The notes under the pieces are model-generated. The model was not told where the DNA came from and made no database searches. It saw only the letters and a program-made list of their open reading frames with translations. This document shows, in pieces, positions 47,055 to 54,753 of a DNA stretch of 64,000 nt. Position 1 is the first letter of the stretch; every line of letters begins with the position of its first letter. Both the position numbers and the translations under genes were made by a program. Source of the DNA: Streptomyces caelestis (GTDB lineage Bacteria; Actinomycetota; Actinomycetes; Streptomycetales; Streptomycetaceae); contig NZ_LGCN01000040.1 in assembly GCF_001279005.1 (NCBI RefSeq), positions 62,001 through 126,000 on the forward strand, written 5' to 3'.

Positions 47055-47437
47055 GACACCGGCTGGTCGCGGCGCCAGAAGGTGGGCAGCCACCAGCAGA
47101 GCACCGAGGAGTCCGCCGGCCACGGGGCCCAATCCTCCGCTCCCCAGACCTCGAAGGAGTCTCGCGTGACGTCGATCAGGCGCCAGGCCGGGTCGAGCGG
47201 TTCGTCCGCTGCCGGGGGCCGAACGAACCGTCGGCCGTGCTGGTCGCAGGCGCCGAAGTCCTGGTAATTGCGCTGGGCCTCAATCAAGGAGACCTTGTTC
47301 GCCCCGCCATCCATGGTCGGCCACCGGAACTGGATGGCGTCATCCTCCCAGAAGCGGACGGGGCAGATGGCGTATGAGCCGGGCATCTCGTCCAGGACGA
47401 GATGCCCGCAGCAAGGGCAGGGGTAGCGACGGCTCAC
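47051..47437 (-). CDS. CPCC-family cysteine-rich protein
   Basis: A 128-residue protein starting with the CPCC motif (RRYPCPCCGHLVLDEMPGSY), then CPVRFWEDDAIQFRWPTMDG and KVSLIEAQRNYQDFGACDQ. This matches the small CPCC family of unknown function; the Cys cluster suggests metal binding, possibly zinc. The GTG at 47437 is chosen because homology in the second copy of the repeat also begins there. It overlaps the HEAT gene, so the two form one operon. Confidence 0.8.
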   Translation of the reverse strand: MSRRYPCPCCGHLVLDEMPGSYAICPVRFWEDDAIQFRWPTMDGGANKVSLIEAQRNYQDFGACDQHGRRFVRPPAADEPLDPAWRLIDVTRDSFEVWGAEDWAPWPADSSVLCWWLPTFWRRDQPVS

Positions 47438-47640
47438 CCGCGCAGTCTCATTGACCTGCTGTCGCCGGCGCCATGTATTTCCAGGCCAGTGGCGACTCGC
47501 CAGTCCGCAGCCAGTCCGCAGGACACTCGTAAATGGTTGTCGGGAGCCAACGCATGCCAACGATAAAATCCTAGGTCAGAGCCCTGGAGGGGGCTCCGCC
47601 GCAGGTTAGGATCTGGCCTCAGACATTCCGCTTCAACGTC
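47405..47640. repeat. Left copy of a ~240-bp direct repeat
   Basis: This segment, covering the 5' end of the CPCC gene and its upstream DNA, recurs in diverged form at about 50250-50490 in the same orientation. Identical runs include gcagccagtccgcaggacac and gagccaacgcatgccaacg. The block between the copies carries the Fic and VapBC genes. Confidence 0.75.
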
Positions 47641-48004
47641 TGACCTCATCGTCAGAGGCGGCCTGACCTGTGAGAACGCTGGTCAGGCCGCTGTGCTGTC
47701 CGCAACAGTCCACAGAACGGTTCGACCTGGCCCGCCTGCATCCTGCATTCGGACCGCGGCAGCGGACCCGAACTCAACCGGCCGTCGCGACACCGGGGTC
47801 GTAGTCGATGGTGGATGTTCGGTCGGTCTCCTCTACGTTCGCATGGTGCACGGCGCGCAGGGGCGCCATGGCCGTGGTACGGCCCCGTTTCACGCTCACC
47901 GTGCCGCCATCGAGGCGCAGGCTGCCGCTCCTGCCCCTCTCGTGGGCTCGTCTTCGTCGTTCCCGTGGAGGCTCGGCGTCGAGTCGGTGGTGAATGCTGA
48001 CGCA
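47641..48004. other. Gene-poor stretch before the Fic gene
   Basis: About 360 bp without a supported gene. Short frames on both strands overlap one another and show no family features. No strong hairpin or repeat was noticed here apart from the promoter that follows. Confidence 0.45.
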
Positions 48005-48033
48005 TTGACGTAATATTTGCGTCAACATAGAGT
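48005..48033 (+). promoter_or_regulatory. Promoter with operator half-sites for the Fic gene
   Basis: TTGACG (48005-48010) and TAGAGT (48028-48033) are separated by 17 bp, a near-ideal sigma-70-type promoter. TAGAGT ends 6 bp before the ATG, so the message is probably leaderless. TGACG/CGTCA half-sites recur (tgacgca, ttgacgta, tgcgtcaa), with the inverted pair ttgacg/cgtcaa spanning the spacer, which suggests a repressor site. Confidence 0.65.
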
Positions 48034-48039
48034 GGGGGC

Positions 48040-49176
48040 ATGCTCTTCCCCACGCCTGCTCTCAAAGCCGAGGATCAGCGTGTTCTCGGTGAGATCGAAG
48101 ACCTTCGCCGCTCGTTGCGTCTTCAGGTCCGGTCCACTCCGGCGAAGTGGACCGAAGGGCTGCGCAAGTTCTTGACCGCGGATGCGGTCGCGGCCTCCAA
48201 CTCGATCGAGGGCTTCAAAGTGTCCACGGTCGACGTCGAGGACCTTCTGGAGGGCGAACGGGATGTCGACGTTTCTGAGGAGGACCGGGAGGAGACGCTC
48301 GCTTATCAGCGGATGATGACCTACATCCAGACGCTGCACGACGTCGCGGACTTCCGATACGGCAAGGAGCTGCTCAACGCGCTCCACTGGATGCTGCAGG
48401 GACACCGGCACACCCCGCGGAAGCCGGCCGGGCAGTGGCGGCGCGGAGCGGTGTACGTGACGGACGCCCGCGACCCCAGCATCGCGGCATATACGGCACC
48501 GGACGCGGCCGAGGTGCCTGCGTTGACGGGTGAACTGGTCGAGTGGCTGAACACGGACGATGGAACCCACCCGCTGGTGCGGGCCGCCATGGCGCATCTG
48601 CACCTTGTCGCCATCCATCCGTGGGCGGACGGCAACGGCCGCATGTCCCGGTCCCTCCAGACGCTCATGATCGCGAGACAGGGAGAACTGGCCCCCGAGT
48701 TCTCCTCGATCGAGGCTTGGCTGGGGCGCCCCGGCAATACCTGGGAGTACTACCGCGAGTTGCAGCGCCGGGGGGCCACCTATCGCCCCGACCAGGACGT
48801 CTCCGATTGGGTACGTTTCAACCTCACCGCGTACCACCAGCAGGCACAGACCGTACGCAATCGCCTGGATCGTTCGAGTCGGGTGTGGCTTCTGCTGGGT
48901 GAGTTCGCTGAGGCCCGGGGACTGGAAGAAAGGGTGGTCTCCGCCCTGCACGACGTGGCGATGTCCGGGCGGGTGCGTCGTACGCGCTACGAACGGGCGG
49001 AGGACCTGAGTCTGCAGCGTGCCCAACGCGACCTCCGGGACCTGGTCGCGGGCGAGATCCTGACGCCGGTCGGCCGTACCCGTGCCCGCTTCTACACCGC
49101 CGGACCCGCCTTCCCGGGGGCGGCCCTGGAAGCGGCTCGGACCCCGCTGGCGCTGGCCGATCCGTACACGAGCTGA
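48040..49176 (+). CDS. Fic family protein (class II, self-inhibited AMPylator type)
   Basis: A 378-residue Fic protein. The catalytic motif is His193-Arg204, HPWADGNGRMSR, with Trp in place of the usual Phe. The inhibitory helix motif is S53NSIEG58, N-terminal to the Fic core, which defines class II. A C-terminal winged-helix-like part (about 285-345) includes SALHDVAMSGRVRRTRYERA. Fic enzymes transfer AMP to target hydroxyls; without release of Glu57 the activity is off. The ATG at 48040 is probably read leaderless from the promoter just upstream. It lies inside the block bounded by direct repeats. Confidence 0.93.
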   Translation: MLFPTPALKAEDQRVLGEIEDLRRSLRLQVRSTPAKWTEGLRKFLTADAVAASNSIEGFKVSTVDVEDLLEGERDVDVSEEDREETLAYQRMMTYIQTLHDVADFRYGKELLNALHWMLQGHRHTPRKPAGQWRRGAVYVTDARDPSIAAYTAPDAAEVPALTGELVEWLNTDDGTHPLVRAAMAHLHLVAIHPWADGNGRMSRSLQTLMIARQGELAPEFSSIEAWLGRPGNTWEYYRELQRRGATYRPDQDVSDWVRFNLTAYHQQAQTVRNRLDRSSRVWLLLGEFAEARGLEERVVSALHDVAMSGRVRRTRYERAEDLSLQRAQRDLRDLVAGEILTPVGRTRARFYTAGPAFPGAALEAARTPLALADPYTS

Positions 49177-49295
49177 GAGCATCTCGCGAACTGCCGGGTC
49201 AATCGCGATGGCGGTGTGGAACGCGTGCACTCGCAGTGTGTCCGAGTCGTTGCTCGCTCCGTCTCCCATGGCCGGCCGGCGGAACTGGACCCCGT

Positions 49296-49350
49296 CGTCA
49301 TCCCGGAAATTCGAGGCCGGGCCCCTGGTTTTTCCCGTGCCGGGATGACG
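49296..49350. other. 11-bp inverted repeat between fic and vapB
   Basis: cgtcatcccgg at 49296-49306 pairs with ccgggatgacg at 49340-49350, loop 33 nt. It could be a terminator for the Fic message or an operator-like element; a run of five T residues lies inside the loop. Confidence 0.5.
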
Positions 49351-49395
49351 CGGAGCGCCCGCGTCGGCACTTCGATACCATTCGTTGGTTCAAAT

Positions 49396-49403
49396 TGATA
49401 TCA
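49396..49403. promoter_or_regulatory. TGATATCA palindrome in AT-rich vapB promoter region
   Basis: The stretch 49380-49412 is much richer in A/T than its surroundings and centres on the palindrome tgatatca, about 33 bp before the vapB start. Type II antitoxins autoregulate through such palindromes. Confidence 0.4.
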
Positions 49404-49436
49404 TTGATGTGTTGTCGGGCTGTGGAGGGATGGCTG

Positions 49437-49688
49437 ATGGCCAGGACCGTGATTGATCTGGACGACGAGATCGTCGAGCAGGCGATGCGGGTGTACGGCG
49501 TGAAGACCAAGGCCGCCGCGGTACGGGCGGCCATGGAGGAGGGGGTGAAGCTGCGGCTGCGCCGGGAGCTGTTCGACGCCATCGACGAGGGGGAGTTCGA
49601 GGACGCGTTCGCGGAGATCCGCTCGCAGACCGGGCCGCGTCATCCGGACGGCACGCTCAAGCATGAGGGCGGGGCCTCGGCGGCGTGA
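49437..49688 (+). CDS. vapB: VapB-type antitoxin
   Basis: An 83-residue ribbon-helix-helix antitoxin: ARTVIDLDDEIVEQAMRVYG and VKTKAAAVRAAMEEGVKLRL are the DNA-binding strand and helices. The acidic C-terminal tail (DAIDEGEFEDAFAEI) would wrap the toxin. The ATG at 49437 has GGAGGG upstream. Its stop overlaps the toxin start by 4 bp, the usual antitoxin-first order. Confidence 0.9.
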   Translation: MARTVIDLDDEIVEQAMRVYGVKTKAAAVRAAMEEGVKLRLRRELFDAIDEGEFEDAFAEIRSQTGPRHPDGTLKHEGGASAA

Positions 49689-50101
49689 AGGGGCGCTATC
49701 TCGTCGACAAGTCGGCGCTGGCCCGTCGGGGCAAGGCAGCGGTGCGAGCGCGGCTGGATGTGCTGGACCGCGACGGGCTCCTCGCGGTCTGCGCCCCGAC
49801 GGAGTACGAGATCCTGTACTCGGCTCGCGGCAAGCCCGAAGCGCTGCGACTGCGTACCCTGCTCCGCGGCTTCGACTACCTGCCCTGCAATGATCAGGAG
49901 TTCGAGCGGGCACTCGAGATCCAGGGCCTGGCGCTGAACGCCGGCTTCCACCGCGCGCTGTCGCTGGCCGACGTCCTCATCGCGGCAACCGCTGAACGGC
50001 ACCGGGCCACGGTCCTGCACTATGACGGCGACTTCGACATGATCGCCTCGGTGAGCGGGCTGAAGGCCGAGTGGGTCGTGGAGCCCGGCACGGCCGACTG
50101 A
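49685..50101 (+). CDS. vapC: VapC-type PIN-domain RNase toxin
   Basis: A 138-residue PIN toxin that cleaves tRNA or rRNA when freed from VapB. The metal-binding acids are Asp8 (YLVDKSALAR), Glu42 (PTEYEILYSAR), Asp96 (HRALSLADVLIAA) and Asp116 (VLHYDGDFDMIA). All four are present, so it looks active. The GTG at 49685 overlaps the antitoxin stop. Downstream is the right copy of the direct repeat. Confidence 0.92.
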   Translation: MKGRYLVDKSALARRGKAAVRARLDVLDRDGLLAVCAPTEYEILYSARGKPEALRLRTLLRGFDYLPCNDQEFERALEIQGLALNAGFHRALSLADVLIAATAERHRATVLHYDGDFDMIASVSGLKAEWVVEPGTAD

Positions 50102-50214
50102 GCCGACGCGTGCCGGTGCGGTCGGTGTTCTCATGCCGGGGAAAACCCGCCCCTTCGTCACCTGCCGCCATGGCGGGGCCCGGCCCGTCCTTTCACGGAA
50201 GGCGGTGGCCGCGG

Positions 50215-50282
50215 TCTCGGCGCGCGTCGCCGCGCCCGGTCTCGTCGCGCCCGCGGCAGGGACAGGGGTGGCGGTCGCTCAC
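50215..50282 (-). pseudogene. Decayed 5' end of a second CPCC gene
   Basis: Read leftward from GTG at 50282 the frame gives VSDRHPCPCRGRDETG, clearly related to VSRRYPCPCCGHLV of the intact gene, but the CPCC has become CPCR and homology is lost after about 15 codons. The rest of the gene is absent. It is part of the right-hand repeat. Confidence 0.6.
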
Positions 50283-50490
50283 CTGCGCAGCCTCGTTGCA
50301 GGTCCGGCCGGTGCGCCATGGATTTCTCGGCCTCTGCACGCCCGGCCAGTTCGCAGCCAGTCCGCAGGACACCCGTGAACGGCCGTCGAGAGCCAACGCA
50401 TGCCAACGGAGAAAGCCCGGTTCAGAGCCCTGGATGGGACTCCTCCGCAGGTCAGGATCTGGTTTTGGGTATTCCGCTTCAACGTGTAGG
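50250..50490. repeat. Right copy of the ~240-bp direct repeat
   Basis: Matches 47405-47640 over most of its length with numerous changes. It includes cgcatgccaacg, cagagccctgga and tattccgcttcaacg, the last also close to the end of the left copy (cattccgcttcaacg). It contains the decayed CPCC start. Its outer end marks the likely edge of the Fic-VapBC insertion or duplication. Confidence 0.75.
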
Positions 50491-50529
50491 GCGCTCCCAC
50501 CGCGATTCCGCTGCCGTACGCACGGCTCA

Positions 50530-50564
50530 CCAAGGGGTCGGCCCGTTCAGGGTCGGCCCCTTGG
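50530..50564. terminator. Terminator hairpin downstream of the xylanase gene
   Basis: A 15-bp stem with two G-T pairs and a 5-nt gttca loop, arms ccaaggggtcggccc and gggtcggccccttgg. It is 51 bp beyond the xylanase stop. Confidence 0.75.
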
Positions 50565-50614
50565 TCGTGGCGGTGCCGACTCGGCGCGGGCCCTGTCCCC
50601 GCGCCGGGCGGACG

Positions 50615-51337
50615 TCAGCCGCTGACGGTGATGTTCGAGCTGCCGCTGCTCTGGTAGCCCTCGGTCGCCATGACCATGTAGTACTTGAACTGGCCGAGGT
50701 TCATGCCCGCGCGGGCCCAGGCGTCGAAGTGGTTGCCGGTGGTGATGGTGCCGGAGCCGCTGGTCACCTTCGACTGGCGGACGCTCCAGTACTGGTCGAA
50801 GGTGCGGGTGCCCTCGACGGAGGGGGCGTTGTACCGCGTCGTCCTGTAGATGTCGTACGTGCCGCCGTCGCTGTAGACGGTGCCCTTGTGCTGGCCGGTG
50901 GGCCGGAAGCTGCCCCAGTTGTCGACGATGTAGTACTCGACCAGCGGGTTCGAGGTCCAGCCGTAGAGACAGCCGTAGCCGTTGCCCGAGGGGTTGAAGT
51001 ACCCGGTGTAACGGACCGTCCTGCGGCCGCCGTTGGCCCAGCCCTTGCCCGCGACGAAGTTGCCGCAGTTGGTCCACCTGGTGCTGTAGCTGCCGCCGCC
51101 GTTGAGGGTCATGGAGACCGAGCCGCCGCCGTCGGTCCAGAACGTGTAGTACATGCCGTCGTAACCGGTCTGGTTGGTGGTGATGGTGGTGGCGGCGTGG
51201 GCGGTGCCGGGCAGCAGCAGCCCGGACGCGGTGGCCAGCGTGGCGGCGCCGGCGCCACCGAGGAAGCCCCGACGGCTCAGGCCGGGGGGAATGATCGCCT
51301 GCTGGGTCTGGTCCTGCTGCGTGCCTTCCTGGTGCAT
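50615..51337 (-). CDS. Secreted GH11 endo-1,4-beta-xylanase
   Basis: A 240-residue xylanase exported by the Tat route: SRRGFLGG at 21-28, cleavage likely after TAHA48. The GH11 jelly roll has catalytic Glu134 in [13 protein letters not shown] and Glu226 in [12 protein letters not shown], with [15 protein letters not shown] and [11 protein letters not shown]. It hydrolyses internal xylan links. There is no cellulose-binding domain, as in S. lividans XlnC, which is also Tat-dependent. The ATG at 51337 follows GGAAGGAAACG. Regulatory motifs with GAAA/TTTC lie upstream. Confidence 0.95.
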   Translation of the reverse strand: MHQEGTQQDQTQQAIIPPGLSRRGFLGGAGAATLATASGLLLPGTAHAATTITTNQTGYDGMYYTFWTDGGGSVSMTLNGGGSYSTRWTNCGNFVAGKGWANGGRRTVRYTGYFNPSGNGYGCLYGWTSNPLVEYYIVDNWGSFRPTGQHKGTVYSDGGTYDIYRTTRYNAPSVEGTRTFDQYWSVRQSKVTSGSGTITTGNHFDAWARAGMNLGQFKYYMVMATEGYQSSGSSNITVSG

Positions 51338-51938
51338 GTCGTTTCCTTCCGGTCAAGGCAGGTGGGGGACCGCACGGCCTTCTACCGCCCGGCGGCCTTG
51401 CGTGGAACGCGGTCTTCTGCTTCGGCGGCCTCAGTTTTCTGAGAGCTTCATGACCCTGTCAACAGTTTCGGCATTCTTTCGGAAACGTCTCCGTGCTCGG
51501 AAAAATGCTTGACGAATGCATTTTCCCTGTTCAAAGCGCTGATCGCGTGAACCCGCGGGCGACGGGGAGGGGGTTCGGATCAGGTCGGGGCGCAAGTGTG
51601 TGCGGTCAACTCGAAAGTTTCGGGGGCGGGGGGAGAGTGCTTCGGCGCTCCGTCGGCACCGGCCGTCGGTGAAGGCGCGGAGGAGGTCCGTCCGGCGACG
51701 CCGCTCGGCGGGTGTGCGGCGGTCCCGGAATCACCCGGTGAATCGGGGGGTATCCGAAGCGGGTAAGCTCCGGGCAGGCGATGATTGCCGGGAGACAATA
51801 ATGGCCCTGTGGCAACGAAGTAGCCGTGTCATACCGGACGGGGAAGGCAGTGGAATGTTCCGATGGGGCGGAAACACCTCCGCGCACTAGCCGTCGACGC
51901 CCCACGGCGTCGGGGAGCCCGGTGTCGCGGCCTCGTGC
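51338..51938. other. 600-bp noncoding interval upstream of the xylanase gene
   Basis: The xylanase promoter should lie in the first 200 bp, where the plus strand has A/T-richer pieces (agttttctgag, gcattctttcggaaacg). No full gene is supported. A possible 29-codon frame, 51801-51890 (MALWQRSSRV...), has GGAG before its ATG but no recognisable family. Confidence 0.4.
51612..51622. promoter_or_regulatory. CGAAAGTTTCG palindrome
   Basis: A perfect 5-bp inverted repeat around one central base, 275 bp before the xylanase start. Streptomyces xylanolytic genes are known to carry CGAAA/TTTCG-type operators, though usually nearer the start. Confidence 0.4.
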
Positions 51939-52424
51939 TCAGGCGGTCCGGTCGTCCGACCGCATGCCGTCGTCGTGCATCCGCAGCGCCGCCGCGTCGC
52001 AGAACGCCTCCAGCCCTTCCAGCAGTGCCGCCCGTTTCGCCGCGGGCATGAGCGTCAGCACCGACTGCAGTTCCTGCTCCCTGCGTGCGCGCAGGTCGTC
52101 GAGGAACGCGCGGCCCCGCTTGCTGAGGTGCAGCCGGACCTCTCTCCGGTCGGCCCGGCCGACCACACGGTCGACGAGGCCGACGGCGACCAGCCGGTCG
52201 CAGAGCCGGCTGGTGGACGGAGGGGTCGAGGCGAGGGCGGCGCTGAGCGTGCGCAGATTGATGCCGTCCTGGTGCTCCAGGGTGAGCAGCACGCGCATCT
52301 GGGACGCGGAGGCCGGGGCGGTCGAGGCGCGGCCCCACAGGACTTCCAGCAACTCTCCCGCCGTCGCGGTCACACGGGCGACCTCGACGGGCTCCGGGTG
52401 GGGGCGGAAAGCAGCCACTGTCAC
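51939..52424 (-). CDS. MarR family transcriptional regulator (stressosome cluster, left)
   Basis: A 161-residue MarR winged-helix protein. SQMRVLLTLEHQDGINLRTL and SAALASTPPSTSRLCDRLVA form the recognition region, and RREVRLHLSKRGRAFLDDLR is the wing. It is divergent from the SpoIIE-type gene, and the gap carries a TAGCC-N9-GGCTA inverted repeat at 52458-52476. A related MarR gene sits at the other end of the cluster (58731-59228). Confidence 0.9.
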   Translation of the reverse strand: MTVAAFRPHPEPVEVARVTATAGELLEVLWGRASTAPASASQMRVLLTLEHQDGINLRTLSAALASTPPSTSRLCDRLVAVGLVDRVVGRADRREVRLHLSKRGRAFLDDLRARREQELQSVLTLMPAAKRAALLEGLEAFCDAAALRMHDDGMRSDDRTA

Positions 52425-52571
52425 ACTCTCGCAGGCACTGGGACAGCGGCCAGCGTACTAGCCATTCGCAGCGGCTACACATGGGTCCGACGCCCCGGGG
52501 CGCCCGGTGAGCGGCGTCGCCGCTCGGGTGGGGACACAAGAACTCTTCGAAGGATTGGTGTTATTGCCATC

Positions 52572-53729
52572 GTGAACAGACTCGTGACCGCTGAGCGGGC
52601 TCTGCGTACAGCGGCACCCCATGAACTGCTCGACGCCACCCGTCGCGTGCTGGCGGAGCTCTACGCGGCGGAATCCGCCGAACTGTTCCTGGCCGACTAC
52701 AGCCTGACCGCGCTCCAGCCCGTGGCGGTGCTCCCCTACACCACGGAGCCGGTGTCCGTGCACAACAGCGTGGTGGGCCGGGCCTTCGGCGCCCAGGAAC
52801 CGGTGGTCGAGTCCGCCGACGGCCGCGTGCGCGTGCACCTGCCGGTCAGCGTGCGCGGCGACCGGCTGGGCGTGCTGTCGGTGACCCTGCCGGACGAGGA
52901 CGGCGCCGAAGGCGTCCTCGAGGAGCTCGCGGAGATCGCGCGGGCGCTCGGCCACGAAGTGGTCGTCGCCGAGCGTGACACCGACGTCTATCTGCAGGCG
53001 CGCCGCAAGGACCGGCTCACCCTGGCCGCCGAGATGCAGTGGCAGCTGCTGCCCGCGCGCTCCTGCTCGCGCCCCGAGTACGAGCTCGGCGCACAGCTGG
53101 AGCCCGCGTACGCGATCCACGGCGACAACTTCGACTGGTCCGCCACGGCGGACCATCTGATGCTCTACGTCACCAACGGCATGGGCGAGGGCATAGAGGC
53201 CTCCCTGCTGACGAACCTGGCCATCAACGCCCTGCGCAACGCGCGGCGTGCCGGTCTCGCCATCGACGACCAGGCCGCCCTCGCCGACCAGGCGGTCTAC
53301 GCCCACTACCAGGGCCGCCGCTATCTGTCGGTGCTGATGTTCGACTTCGACCTGGTGACCGGACGCGTGGCAGTCGTGGACGCGGGATCCCCGCAGATGT
53401 TCCGGCTGCGGAACGGATCCGTCGAGCCGGTCACCTTCGAGGCGCAGCTTCCGCTGGGCATGTTCGAGGAGACCGACTACGTGACCCAGGAGTTCCGGGT
53501 CGAGCCCGGGGACCGGCTCGTCTTCGTCAGCGACGGTGTGCACGCGGTCGCCGGCCCCCAGGGGGAGACGTACGGCGACGCCGCGCTCGCCCGGGCGATC
53601 CAGTCCACCCGGCTGCTGCCGGCCGCCGAGGTCCCGCGCGCGGTCCTCCGGGAGCTGACCGGCCACCGTGGCCGGTCCCTTCCCGACGACGACGCCCTCG
53701 TCGTCTGTCTCGACTGGCACGGCCGCTGA
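52572..53729 (+). CDS. SpoIIE-type PP2C phosphatase, paralog A
   Basis: A protein of about 385 residues: a GAF-like N-terminal half (about 1-140, LFLADYSLTALQPVAVLPYT and VSVRGDRLGVLSVTL), then a SpoIIE PP2C domain (RKDRLTLAAEMQWQLLP, GDNFDW, ASLLTNLAINALRNARRAG). The metal-binding Asp of the GDVMGHG motif is Asn here (TNGMGEG); the later Asp in FVSDGVHAV is kept. It is a close paralog of 57512-58720. The GTG at 52572 is the only start in the segment; its ribosome site (GAAGGA) is distant. Confidence 0.88.
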   Translation: MNRLVTAERALRTAAPHELLDATRRVLAELYAAESAELFLADYSLTALQPVAVLPYTTEPVSVHNSVVGRAFGAQEPVVESADGRVRVHLPVSVRGDRLGVLSVTLPDEDGAEGVLEELAEIARALGHEVVVAERDTDVYLQARRKDRLTLAAEMQWQLLPARSCSRPEYELGAQLEPAYAIHGDNFDWSATADHLMLYVTNGMGEGIEASLLTNLAINALRNARRAGLAIDDQAALADQAVYAHYQGRRYLSVLMFDFDLVTGRVAVVDAGSPQMFRLRNGSVEPVTFEAQLPLGMFEETDYVTQEFRVEPGDRLVFVSDGVHAVAGPQGETYGDAALARAIQSTRLLPAAEVPRAVLRELTGHRGRSLPDDDALVVCLDWHGR

Positions 53730-53804
53730 CCCGGGCGGGCGCCGCCGGTCTCCTCGCCGATGTGCCGGTCCGTGTTGTTCGCCGCACACGGTCGACGTTA
53801 ACGT

Positions 53805-53831
53805 TTGCCATGTGGCAATAATTGCTACATG
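53805..53831. promoter_or_regulatory. Overlapping palindromes before rsbR
   Basis: TTGCCA-TG-TGGCAA (53805-53818) overlaps GCAATAATTGC (53815-53825), and an outer CATGTGGCAAT/ATTGCTACATG pair spans 53809-53831 with one mismatch. It is AT-rich within GC-rich DNA and 44 bp before the rsbR start. A MarR-type operator is likely. Confidence 0.6.
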
Positions 53832-53874
53832 GATACGGCCGGTCGGCGGCCCTGCGGGCGAGGAGACGGTGAGG

Positions 53875-54753
53875 GTGTCGGAGCAAGAGGCGGTCGAGTC
53901 GGCGGCGCGCGGGCTGCGCGCCTTCCTGGAGAGCCGTCGCGAGCAGATCGCCCGGCGCTGGGCCGACGCCCCGCTCTTCCGCGCCGTGTTCACCGTGTCC
54001 CGCGACGAGGCGGTGGAGGCCTGCGAGGCCGTCGTGGACGCCCTGTCCGAGGTGGCGTCGACCGGGAGGCTGGAGGACGTCGCGGCCCCCGGCTTCGACC
54101 GGGTGCGCGAACAGCTCGGACGCATGTCCGAGGCCCGGAGCCGCACCGGATCAAGCCCCGCGCAGATCGCGGACGAGGTGGCCGCCCTGCGGGCGCCGGT
54201 CGCCGAGCTGCTGCGGGCGGAGCCCGCCGACGCGTCCGCCCCGGAGGCGGCCGAGAGCATGCTGGCGCTGACCGTCCTGATGGGCACGTTGCGCCTGGTG
54301 GTGATGCAGACGGCGCTCGGCTCGGGCCAGGAGCTCATCGCGCGGCAGCGGCAGCAACTGCTCGAGGTGGCCACCCCGGTCATCAGTCTGTGGGAGGGCG
54401 TCGTCGCGGTGCCGCTGATCGGCACGCTGGACAGCGCCCGCAGCCAGGTCGTCATGGAGTCCCTGCTGGAGAGCATCGTCGACCGGCGCGCCCGCTACGT
54501 CATCCTGGACATCACCGGTGTGTCCACGGTCGACTCCCTCGTCGCGGAGCATCTGACGAAGACGGTCGACGCCGCGCGGCTGATGGGGGCCGAGTGCATC
54601 GTCTCCGGCATCCGCCCGGCCATCGCCCGGACCGTCGTGCACCTCGGCATCGACCTGGGCTCCGTCCTCACCCGCGCCTCGCTCGCGGACGCCCTGGCCC
54701 ACGTCCTCTCCCGGCAGGGCATCGAGGTCTCCCCGCGCGCGGACACCCGGTGA
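53875..54753 (+). CDS. rsbR: RsbR-type stressosome STAS protein
   Basis: A 292-residue RsbR paralog. The N-terminal sensory part (1-165) is helical and non-haem globin-like by size only. The STAS domain (about 175-290) reads LIGTLDSARSQVVMESLLES, LDITGVSTVDSLVAEHL, GAECIVSGIRPAIARTVVHL and GIDLGSVLTRASL. Sites equal to B. subtilis Thr171 and Thr205 are Ser in TVDSLVA and Thr in IARTVVH. RsbR and RsbS build the stressosome that holds RsbT. The GTG at 53875 has AGGAG 9 bp upstream. Its stop overlaps rsbS by 4 bp. Confidence 0.9.
   Translation: MSEQEAVESAARGLRAFLESRREQIARRWADAPLFRAVFTVSRDEAVEACEAVVDALSEVASTGRLEDVAAPGFDRVREQLGRMSEARSRTGSSPAQIADEVAALRAPVAELLRAEPADASAPEAAESMLALTVLMGTLRLVVMQTALGSGQELIARQRQQLLEVATPVISLWEGVVAVPLIGTLDSARSQVVMESLLESIVDRRARYVILDITGVSTVDSLVAEHLTKTVDAARLMGAECIVSGIRPAIARTVVHLGIDLGSVLTRASLADALAHVLSRQGIEVSPRADTR

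Noticed and set aside
39892..50529. Prophage or integrative element
   Set aside because: No integrase, terminase, capsid or tRNA boundary is visible, and the direct repeats enclose only part of the block.
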